Shown here one piece after another: positions 57,721 to 64,000 of a DNA stretch of 64,000 bases. The notes under the pieces were generated by a model. It was not told where the DNA came from and did no database searches. It worked only from the letters and a program-made list of their open reading frames with translations. Both the position numbers and the translations under genes were made by a program. This DNA comes from CAYNJY01 sp964397755. Its GTDB lineage: Bacteria > Patescibacteriota > Microgenomatia > UBA10105 > UBA927. How positions within the stretch are numbered: the stretch's first letter is position 1; each line of letters starts with the position of its first letter. The stretch spans positions 15,064-79,063 of the forward strand of contig CAYNJY010000003.1 of the NCBI GenBank assembly GCA_964397755.1, read 5' to 3'.

Positions 57721-59109
57721 TCACGAGAGGCGTTTGAGTGTTTCTTCCCTGCCGAGGATCTCCAAAGACTCAAGAAGCGGCGGGCCGACAGTCTTGCCGG
57801 TCGTGGCAACTCTCAGTTCCATAAAAAGATCTTTGGCTTTGACATCAGCTTCTTCTGCTGTTTTTCGGATTGCCACCTCCATCGACTCATGACTCCATTC
57901 ACAAATTTCGAGAGCTTTGCGCGCACGTGACACTAACGTCTTACTACGTGGCCGTTCAAATTCATTCGGTCGATCAAAGAAAAAGCCGGCTAGCGACCAA
58001 AACTCTGAAAAAGTCTTCATCCGTTCCTTAACCAAAGGAAGAATTCTTTCAATCTGCTCAAGGGGGTACCGCTTCTCATAAAATTCGTATATTTGATATT
58101 TGATATTTGGTATTTGATATTTCCGAATATACTCGCCATTGAACCAACGGAGCCTTTCAATATCGAAGACTGGTGCTGTCGTTTGGACTTTGGTGAGATC
58201 AAAGGTGTCGATTATGTCTTTGAGGCTAAAGATGTCTTTGCCCGCTGGATGGGCCCATGCCATTGTAGCGAGGTAGTTCAGAATCGCTTCCGGTAAAAAA
58301 CCTTGCTCCCGATACCACGAGATCCACGCGGGGTTTTTACGTTTGCTGAGTTTGCTTTTGTCGGGGTTTCGCAGGAGCGGCAGATGAGCATACTGTGGCA
58401 GCTCCCAGCCAAGAAATTGATACAGGAGGATGTGTTTGGGTGTTGAAGAAATCCACTCCTCGCCGCGTATCACGTGGGTAATTTCCATCTTATGGTCGTC
58501 AACCACGACGCCGAGGTGGTACGTCGGGAAACCATCTGACTTAAGTAAGACTTGATCGTCAATCAGTCGGTTTTCAAAACTAATTTGTCCGCGGACAACA
58601 TCGGTAAAGATCGTTTTGCCCTCAGCCGGGACGTTGAGCCTGATCACGTATTTTTCACCCTTCTCTCGTCTGATTGCTGATTGCTGAGGGCTGATATTTT
58701 TACACGTTTCGTCATACATCGGCGGCTGCCGGCGGGTTTCTTGATTCTCGCGCATCTTTGTAAGGCGTGCGGGCGTACAGAAACAGAAGTACGCATGCCT
58801 TTTCGCGACAAGCTCAAGCGCGTATTTTTTATAGAGTGGAAGCCTTTCCGACTGCCGGTAGGGAGCAAAGGGACCACCGATGTCCGTTCCTTCGTTATGC
58901 TGTATACCAAGCCATGCGAGGGAATCAAGGATTCTTTTTTCTGACCCTTCGACACGTCGCGCCCAATCTGTGTCCTCGATTCGCACGATAAATTGTCCCT
59001 TGTGCTTTTTTGCAAATACGTAGTTAATGAGAGCAGTGTACGCGTTCCCAATGTGGAGGTCTTCCCCGGTTGGAGAGGGGGCAATGCGAGTTCGAACAAT
59101 ATTTCCCAT
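57721..59109 (-). CDS. gltX: Glutamyl-tRNA synthetase
   Basis: 462 residues from ATG 59109 (MGNIVRTRIAPSPTGEDLHI; HIGH motif as HIGN). VRIEDTDWARRVEGSEKRIL, KSDGFPTYHLGVVVDDH, KMSKS as KLSKR. If the genome lacks GlnRS, it may also charge tRNA-Gln (inference). The stretch RKYQIPNIKYQIYEF at the start of the anticodon-binding part is encoded by a 7-bp repeat array (58091-58125). Confidence 0.94.
   Translation of the reverse strand: MGNIVRTRIAPSPTGEDLHIGNAYTALINYVFAKKHKGQFIVRIEDTDWARRVEGSEKRILDSLAWLGIQHNEGTDIGGPFAPYRQSERLPLYKKYALELVAKRHAYFCFCTPARLTKMRENQETRRQPPMYDETCKNISPQQSAIRREKGEKYVIRLNVPAEGKTIFTDVVRGQISFENRLIDDQVLLKSDGFPTYHLGVVVDDHKMEITHVIRGEEWISSTPKHILLYQFLGWELPQYAHLPLLRNPDKSKLSKRKNPAWISWYREQGFLPEAILNYLATMAWAHPAGKDIFSLKDIIDTFDLTKVQTTAPVFDIERLRWFNGEYIRKYQIPNIKYQIYEFYEKRYPLEQIERILPLVKERMKTFSEFWSLAGFFFDRPNEFERPRSKTLVSRARKALEICEWSHESMEVAIRKTAEEADVKAKDLFMELRVATTGKTVGPPLLESLEILGREETLKRLS
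58091..58125. repeat. 7-bp array inside gltX
   Basis: ATTTGAT, ATTTGAT, ATTTGGT, ATTTGAT, ATTTCCG on the plus strand. The antisense (coding) reading is open and gives YQI-rich peptide. Confidence 0.75.
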
Positions 59110-59122
59110 ACAGTTCGTTTCA

Positions 59123-59151
59123 TTGATTCTATCATCGCGCAACCGTATACT
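59123..59151 (+). promoter_or_regulatory. Promoter of the 59162 gene, overlapping the gltX promoter
   Basis: TTGATT (59123-59128), 17-bp spacer, TATACT (59146-59151), 10 nt to the ATG. On the other strand TAGAAT (59126-59131) is the likely gltX -10, so the two promoters overlap. Confidence 0.6.
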
Positions 59152-59161
59152 CAAAGTACCC

Positions 59162-60214
59162 ATGGTAACGCTTACAGAAACAGCATACTATACGCGCCGG
59201 GTAATTAATTGGCTCATCCTTGGTGTTGTCCTCTATATTCTCCTTCGGATTTTTTGGAGCATTTTTGCCGCTGTATGGTTAGCCTTTTTCCCACCCAAAC
59301 CGCCACTGCCGAATCATGGGTTCGGAAAACTTCCCGCGCTTAAGTTTACGCAAGCGGCGACACCCTCCGCACAGTTGACATTCAGGCTTGAGACTATTGA
59401 AGGGAGTGTGCCGAGAGCGTCGGAATCAGCAACCGTCTATTTTATGCCCAAGGCATCGGCGAATCTCCTCGCGCTTACCCGAGCACAGGATTTTGCTGAG
59501 CGCTTTGAGTTTTCACCAACACCGATACAGGAAAGTAAAAATATTTACCGTTTTCAAGACCCAGAGAATCCGCTTAGACGAATGCGCTATGACTTGGTCT
59601 CCAACAACTTTGTAATCCGGTACGGATTTGAAGAGGACGCAGGATTATTTAGCGAACGCAATCTCCCGACGTCACAAGCTCTTGAGGCAGAAGTGAAGAG
59701 TCTTCTTCAGACGGTAGACCTCTATCCCGAAGAGCTTGCGTCAGGGGAGGTACAGACCACACTTCTCCGTTTTAGTGAGGGAAAGCTTGTACCAGTACTC
59801 TCTCGTTCCCAGGCAGACGCCATACGAGTAGATTTCTTCCGGTGGCCTATCGGCGAGATGAAACTTGTTACGCCAAACCCGGATGAAGGAACCGTATCTT
59901 TCGTCTTTTCAGGATCATCAAATTCCAAAAAGCGACTCCTACAATTTGCCTACACGTTCTGGCCGATAGAGTACCAAACAACCGCAACGTACTCGCTCAA
60001 ATCAAGCCAGCAGGCATGGCAGGATTTACAAAACAACAAGGGCTCTATTGCGCGTTATCCACGGAAGGGGTCGTCAGCGGTGGTCCGAAACTCGATGCTC
60101 GCATACTACGATTCGTTCGACCCACAGAACTACCTCCAGCCGATCTTTGTGTTTGAAGGAGATGATGGATTTGTGGGCTACGTCCACGCAATCAGTCCAG
60201 AATGGGTAGAGTAA
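59162..60214 (+). CDS. Membrane-anchored protein of unknown function
   Basis: 350 residues from ATG 59162. One N-terminal membrane helix (about 13-40, VINWLILGVVLYILLRIFWS), then an extracytoplasmic part of about 300 residues with no family I recognise: YFMPKASANLLALTRAQDFA, FQDPENPLRRMRYDLVSNNF, VFEGDDGFVGYVHAISPEWV. Divergent from gltX. Not assigned. Confidence 0.75.
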   Translation: MVTLTETAYYTRRVINWLILGVVLYILLRIFWSIFAAVWLAFFPPKPPLPNHGFGKLPALKFTQAATPSAQLTFRLETIEGSVPRASESATVYFMPKASANLLALTRAQDFAERFEFSPTPIQESKNIYRFQDPENPLRRMRYDLVSNNFVIRYGFEEDAGLFSERNLPTSQALEAEVKSLLQTVDLYPEELASGEVQTTLLRFSEGKLVPVLSRSQADAIRVDFFRWPIGEMKLVTPNPDEGTVSFVFSGSSNSKKRLLQFAYTFWPIEYQTTATYSLKSSQQAWQDLQNNKGSIARYPRKGSSAVVRNSMLAYYDSFDPQNYLQPIFVFEGDDGFVGYVHAISPEWVE

Positions 60215-60246
60215 TAAAGAAATACTTCGATTGCGAAATACCAGAA

Positions 60247-60320
60247 TTACTTAGCTCGGTTAGTTAGGGAGTGTGCGAGATTGTGTTTTGACTAAGTAAC
60301 TAAGGAACCAACCAACTCTT
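60247..60320. repeat. Inverted 7-bp-type repeats between converging genes
   Basis: TTACTTAGCTCGGTTAGTTA and, inverted, GACTAAGTAACTAAGGAACC then AACCAAC. They can fold into an imperfect hairpin between the plus gene and era. Confidence 0.5.
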
Positions 60321-61196
60321 TTATATATAGTCCATCCAGTGCGGATCGGTCTCAACGGTCAGTTCGAGATAGACCTTCTTATTGGTAGCCGTTTCCAGTT
60401 CCTTTCTCGCCGCCATGCTGATTTCTTTGATCATTGCGCCGCCGCGGCCGATGATCATTGCTTTGTAGCGATCTGCCGAGGTGAGAATGCGCGCTTTGAT
60501 ATAGAGGGTTCCGTTGGTGCGTTCCTCTATCGCGTCCACTTTTGCTGTCAGTGAGTAGGGGACTTCGCGGCGCAAAAACAAGAAGGCCTTTTCGCGGATG
60601 ATTTCGGCGAGAAAGGTTCTGCTATCGATATTTAATCCCGGCTGAGCGAGGGTTTTTGTGTCGATGGTGGGCGCGCCTTTCGGGAGATAGGAAAAAATCG
60701 TATCGGGCAGTTGCGTCACGTTTCTCCCTGTGAGAGCCGACACTTCGATAACAGCGTCGAACTCCTCCTCCATAAACTTGTATTGGACGATGTACGAAGG
60801 CGATTGGATATCAATTTTGTTGATGACGAGAATCTTCGGCACATTCACTTTCCGTACGATTCCAAGGGTCTTATTTTCTTCGATATCTCGCTTTCTCGTG
60901 TGATCAACCAGGTACACAATGAGGTCAATGCCTTGGCTGAGCGCCTCCTGGGCTTTGCGATTAATCCCCTTGGCGAGCGAATCCTCGACTTTCGCAAAAA
61001 TGCCGGGCGTATCGACGAAGATAATCTGCCCCCGTTCGTCTTCGTAGACCGCTTGGATCGAAAAGCGCGTGGTCTGGGGCTTGGGTGAGGTGATTGATAC
61101 TTTGTGGCCGAGGATCTGGTTGAGGAGCGTTGACTTTCCGGCGTTGGGCCGGCCGACGAGCGCGACAACCCCTGCTTTGGTTTTGGTCCCCTCCAT
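60321..61196 (-). CDS. era: GTPase Era
   Basis: 291 residues from ATG 61196. G1 VGRPNAGKSTLLNQ, G3 DTPGIFA, G4 NKID, then the C-terminal KH domain MIIGRGGAMIKEISMAARKE. Binds 16S rRNA 3' end during 30S assembly. Promoter TTGTCA, 17 bp, TACAAT, 7 nt, ATG: leaderless. Confidence 0.95.
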   Translation of the reverse strand: MEGTKTKAGVVALVGRPNAGKSTLLNQILGHKVSITSPKPQTTRFSIQAVYEDERGQIIFVDTPGIFAKVEDSLAKGINRKAQEALSQGIDLIVYLVDHTRKRDIEENKTLGIVRKVNVPKILVINKIDIQSPSYIVQYKFMEEEFDAVIEVSALTGRNVTQLPDTIFSYLPKGAPTIDTKTLAQPGLNIDSRTFLAEIIREKAFLFLRREVPYSLTAKVDAIEERTNGTLYIKARILTSADRYKAMIIGRGGAMIKEISMAARKELETATNKKVYLELTVETDPHWMDYI

Positions 61197-61262
61197 GGTG
61201 GCGATTGTATACCAGACAGGCTTCCTTGACAAAACGAGGGGGAATTGACAAGATAATTATAT

Positions 61263-61907
61263 ATGAAGCAAGCGGCTTTGATCTCGATACTGCTCCTAGT
61301 TCTTACGGCAACGTGCGGTGCAACAGTTATCTATGCACAAACAACGGGGGTTCGTGATCAGATTCGGGATCTTCAACGAGAGAAGAGAGAGTTTCGAGAA
61401 GAGGGAAGAGAGAAGCGGCAGGAGATGAAGGCCGACGTAAAAAATCTGCGAGACCAGCGAAAGCTTGCGGGCATAGCACGCATCCAGGAGCGATTAAACG
61501 CTATCAACAAAAGGAGAACGGAGCACTTCAAGCGAATTCTCGATAGGCTATCGAGTCTTTTAGACAAGATCGGCTCACGCGCGAACAAAGCAAAGGAACG
61601 TGGTCGCGACGTCTCGAATGTGGAAGCGGCAATTGCGGCAGCAAAGACGGCAATCGCCAGTGCCCAGGCTGCCGTTGATGAGCAGGCGGCCCGTACATAC
61701 GAAGTAACGGTCAACGACGAATCAACCGCGAGAAGCGACATCGGCGCGACACTGAAGAAGCTGCAGGGGGATTTGCGAAACGTCGAGCGTCAGTATGTCA
61801 AACTGGCAAAGGACGCGGTCCAGAGTGCGCTTCGAGAATTAAAATCGATTCGAGATGTAGATAAGGACGAAGCGTCAACAAGGACAACTCCTGGTACAAC
61901 ACCATAG
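61263..61907 (+). CDS. Exported coiled-coil protein, unknown
   Basis: 214 residues: signal peptide (MKQAALISILLLVLTATCGA, cleavage near YAQ), then almost entirely charged coiled coil (REKREFREEGREKRQEMKAD) and Ala-rich helices. No family recognised. Four bp before the next gene, with which it forms an operon. Confidence 0.75.
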   Translation: MKQAALISILLLVLTATCGATVIYAQTTGVRDQIRDLQREKREFREEGREKRQEMKADVKNLRDQRKLAGIARIQERLNAINKRRTEHFKRILDRLSSLLDKIGSRANKAKERGRDVSNVEAAIAAAKTAIASAQAAVDEQAARTYEVTVNDESTARSDIGATLKKLQGDLRNVERQYVKLAKDAVQSALRELKSIRDVDKDEASTRTTPGTTP

Positions 61908-61910
61908 CGT

Positions 61911-62183
61911 ATGAATCGACAAGCCACGAACCAGCGAGGAAATATTTGGGTATGGGTATTGATAGTGGTTTTTGTCGCAGCGGTAGCTGGCGGCGTTTGG
62001 TGGTATCTTCGCGGTGTCAAGACGGCGCCAACGACGGGACGTAGGGAAACTGCTGAAACCGCCCTTCCAACGCTCTCCGTTTCCGACAAAACGACAGATA
62101 TAGAGGCAGAGCTCAATGCGAGCACTGTTACTGCTGATGATGCATTGTTCTCCGAGATTGAGAAAGAACTCCAAGGCTTCTAA
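61911..62183 (+). CDS. Small single-pass membrane protein, unknown
   Basis: 90 residues. Membrane helix 12-34 (IWVWVLIVVFVAAVAGGVWW), then an acidic Thr/Ser-rich exported tail. No family. Operon with the coiled-coil protein. Confidence 0.7.
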   Translation: MNRQATNQRGNIWVWVLIVVFVAAVAGGVWWYLRGVKTAPTTGRRETAETALPTLSVSDKTTDIEAELNASTVTADDALFSEIEKELQGF

Positions 62184-62190
62184 GGCATCC

Positions 62191-63012
62191 GTGAGACTAT
62201 CCAAGCGCGCAGTTTTTCGATTCCAAGAACGTATTTTTTCCTGGTGGGAGAGTAATCGCCGCGACTTGCCATGGCGCAAAACGAACGACCCGTACAAGAT
62301 ACTTGTTTCCGAAGTGATGCTTCAACAAACCCAGGTTTCGCGGGTTCTTCCCAAGTACGAAGAGTTCCTCTACTTTTTCCCCGACGTGTATGCCCTCGCC
62401 GCTTCCAATCCAGCAAAGATCCTGAAGGTCTGGAAGGGGATGGGCTATAACCGTCGGGCTTTGTACCTCCACAAGGCAGCGAGGGTAATTACGCAAAAGT
62501 ATCACGGCGAGTTTCCAGAAACTGAGGAAGAACTGACAAAACTGCCCGGAGTGGGTAACTATACTGCTCGAGCACTCTTAGTGTTCGCATGTAAGGAAAG
62601 TATTCCTCTTGTCGACACAAATATCCGAAAAATTATCACACACTTCTTCTTTAAGGGAAAACCTCAAAAGCCATCCGTTATTCAAAACGCCGCAGAACAA
62701 CTCCTTCCAAAAGAACAGGCGTGGGAGTGGAATCAAGCCTTAATGGATTATGGAGCCTTAGCCCTAAACGTATCACGTGTCACGTATCACGTGTCACGCA
62801 AAGCAAAGCCTTTCAAAGACTCGAATCGATTTTATCGGGGGAGGATTGTGGATCGGTTGCGGGAGGGGGAGGTGCGAGAGCAGAGTCTGATTGAGGAGCT
62901 CAAAGCTACGTACAGAAGGGAGCGCCAGTTTTTCAAAGGACTTCTACGAGGCCTTATAAAGGAAGAGCTTATTGAGCGATCGGGTTCCACAAAGCTCCGC
63001 CTGCCGCAGTGA
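62191..63012 (+). CDS. mutY: A/G-specific adenine glycosylase MutY, clusterless
   Basis: 273 residues from GTG 62191, 7 bp after the previous gene; an ATG at 62116 would overlap it by 68 bp. Catalytic Glu in SEVMLQQTQV, HhH LPGVGNYTARALLVFA, Asp in VDTNIRK. The four cysteines of the 4Fe-4S loop are absent: after ALMDYGALAL the sequence is NVSRVTYHVSRKAKPF, encoded by the 7-bp repeat at 62770. No NUDIX-like domain. Removes A opposite 8-oxoG. Confidence 0.9.
   Translation: MRLSKRAVFRFQERIFSWWESNRRDLPWRKTNDPYKILVSEVMLQQTQVSRVLPKYEEFLYFFPDVYALAASNPAKILKVWKGMGYNRRALYLHKAARVITQKYHGEFPETEEELTKLPGVGNYTARALLVFACKESIPLVDTNIRKIITHFFFKGKPQKPSVIQNAAEQLLPKEQAWEWNQALMDYGALALNVSRVTYHVSRKAKPFKDSNRFYRGRIVDRLREGEVREQSLIEELKATYRRERQFFKGLLRGLIKEELIERSGSTKLRLPQ
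62770..62797. repeat. 7-bp array inside mutY
   Basis: Exactly four units GTATCAC, GTGTCAC, GTATCAC, GTGTCAC, at the place where other MutY proteins carry the iron-sulfur loop. Confidence 0.8.
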
Positions 63013-63201
63013 GTCTGAACAGTGGTTGATTTTCTGCAGTATCTTGCAATAGTACGCAACACAAGCGATTCCGTTTGGGAGTGCAGGCTTACCCGAGCTA
63101 TGAACAATAAGCTGGTGTCAAAAAAAATTTGTCGAGGCTGAAAAGTGTGAGAGACGGTAAGAATACAGGATTTGAGTTAGCCCCATGCGAGCCTTAAAAA
63201 C

Positions 63202-63210
63202 TGGTATAAT
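63202..63210 (+). promoter_or_regulatory. Extended -10 promoter upstream of tRNA-Gln
   Basis: TGGTATAAT. The nearest downstream stable product is tRNA-Gln, 175 bp away. 63013-63200 shows nothing recognisable. Confidence 0.45.
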
Positions 63211-63260
63211 CAGCTTACCAGGTGAGTTTTGTTTTTATTTGTAGATTTATCATTTTGCAG

Positions 63261-63370
63261 AAAGGCCGTAGTCCGTGGAGATTGATATATCAGGAAGCAT
63301 TTTTAACAAGAGGTGAAGCTCGGAAACGAGAGATTTTTTTGAAATCTGGACAGGGGAAGATCGTTAAAAT
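63261..63370 (+). pseudogene. 3' remnant of a GIY-YIG nuclease gene
   Basis: KGRSPWRLIYQEAFLTRGEA and RKREIFLKSGQGK match the C-terminal half of small GIY-YIG proteins, but the GIY and YIG strands and the catalytic Arg are missing. ATTTGTA-like 7-bp words precede it at 63237. An intact relative is at 63545. Confidence 0.6.
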
Positions 63371-63384
63371 TTTGTTGGTAGCGT

Positions 63385-63455
63385 TGCGGGATCGTATAAC
63401 GGTAGTACAGCAGAATCTGGATCTGCTTATCTAGGTTCGAATCCTAGTCCCGCAG
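63385..63455 (+). tRNA. tRNA-Gln (anticodon CTG)
   Basis: Cloverleaf of 71 nt: acceptor TGCGGGA/TCCCGCA, D-stem GTAT/GTAC, anticodon stem GCAGA/TCTGC with loop ATCTGGA (CTG), T-arm CTAGG-TTCGAAT-CCTAG, discriminator G. CCA is not encoded. Confidence 0.93.
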
Positions 63456-63544
63456 CTCGAAGCAAGCAAAGCTTGCGAAGATCTCGAGTGAGCGCAGCGA
63501 ATCGAGAGATGAAATCGAACCAGGGTCGAAGTGCAAATCAAATA

Positions 63545-63817
63545 ATGCCTTTCTTTGTCTACATTCTCCGCACATCTTTCAAAACTCTTTATATTGGCCA
63601 AACCAACGATCTGGAAAAACGACTTCAAGAGCATCGAAACAAAAGCAGCAAGTCCGCAAAATACGTACGAAACTTCTTCTCGTTTCATTTAGTTTACACA
63701 GAAGTATTTACTTCCCGCCAAGACGCCATGAAACGAGAGTGGCAACTTAAACAATGGTCACGAGCGAAGAAGGAAGCTCTGATCGGAGGTGATACAATAG
63801 AGTTAAAGAAAGCGTAG
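63545..63817 (+). CDS. GIY-YIG family nuclease
   Basis: 90 residues from ATG 63545. FFVYILRTSFKTLYIGQTND (GIY as VYI, YIG intact), RLQEHRNKSSKSAKYVRN, TSRQDAMKREWQLKQWSRAK with the expected Glu. Stand-alone UvrC-N-like endonuclease of unknown role, common in CPR. 90 bp after tRNA-Gln. Confidence 0.88.
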   Translation: MPFFVYILRTSFKTLYIGQTNDLEKRLQEHRNKSSKSAKYVRNFFSFHLVYTEVFTSRQDAMKREWQLKQWSRAKKEALIGGDTIELKKA

Positions 63818-63937
63818 TATCGTTCACCAACTATTCCTCTTACCCCGCCGCGCCTCCAAAACTGCGGTTCGTATAAGTCGCTGAAAGCGACTAAAAGAAA
63901 AAAACGCAAAAATTTTAAAGAACTTTTATAAATTTCA

Positions 63938-64000
63938 AATGGCGTATCCGGTGGACTCAACCCGATTGCTCGAATTGTCCGAATACGCCATTAAAAATAG
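63938..64000 (+). other. Inverted repeat and possible gene start at the window end
   Basis: AATGGCGTAT (63938-63947) and its complement ATACGCCATT near 63983-63992 form a stem around 35 bases. The same bases open a frame from ATG 63939 (MAYPVDSTRLLELSEYAIKN) that runs off the window. I cannot tell whether this is a gene start or a hairpin. Confidence 0.3.

Noticed and set aside
63694..63960. 88-residue minus-strand frame at the window end
   Set aside because: It is largely antisense to the GIY-YIG gene and shows no protein family.

Overview
The window looks like part of a Candidate Phyla Radiation (Patescibacteria) genome, probably of Microgenomates type. The phylum-level call is fairly safe and the finer placement is a guess. 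Evidence: the spc operon runs rpsE-rplO with no rpmD (loss of uL30 is a known CPR trait), several enzymes are compact (AspRS without its GAD insertion, MutY without an iron-sulfur cluster, MiaB without TRAM), most genes overlap or abut, and CPR-type small proteins such as a DUF5679 zinc ribbon are present. TAA, TAG and TGA all act as stops, so the UGA-recoded CPR groups are excluded. The sequence is a draft: it holds one 100-N scaffold gap.

Layout. 1-878: end of rpsL, then rpsG. 872-7330: an accessory block that splits the str operon, with an AlkA-like glycosylase, two membrane-anchored sugar-dehydrogenase-like beta-propellers around a cupredoxin and a VOC protein, and on the minus strand a DipZ/CcdA thiol transporter and an exported thioredoxin. 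7451-27732: fusA-tuf-rpsJ, the S10 and spc operons, secY (with an in-frame TAG), adk-cmk-map, infA-rpmJ, the alpha operon and rplM-rpsI. 27836-34410: Ca2+-type P-ATPase, tRNA-Pro, recA-recX, RNase Y, HU. 34584-38768: one ABC ATPase with two pairs of ABC-2 permeases. 38813-46745: LytR_C protein, HAD phosphatase, miaB-miaA, AI-2E transporter, RNase P RNA, a 59-residue HTH protein, ComM, and two small minus-strand genes. 46902-54662: DUF4446, DUF3048, wHTH-nucleotidyltransferase, secDF, then divergent cca and recJ. 54663-64000: a structured spacer, aspS, D,D-carboxypeptidase, gltX, era, mutY, tRNA-Gln and GIY-YIG genes.

The genes are mostly core information processing: ribosome, translation factors, tRNA maturation (RNase P, CCA enzyme, MiaA/MiaB, two aaRS), Sec translocon, recombination and repair. 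Neither tRNA encodes CCA, which fits the presence of cca.

Three patterns are not explained by gene content. First, degenerate 7-bp tandem arrays of unrelated sequence recur between genes and inside gltX, mutY, recJ, cca and the end of rpsE. Second, nested palindromic elements of about 23-36 bp sit in frame inside a dehydrogenase gene (two copies with a compensatory base-pair change) and recJ (three copies). Third, fusA, rplC and infA each have a promoter followed by an intrinsic-terminator-like hairpin 10-16 nt before an SD-less start codon, while many single genes have the -10 box only 7-10 nt before the start codon and so look leaderless.
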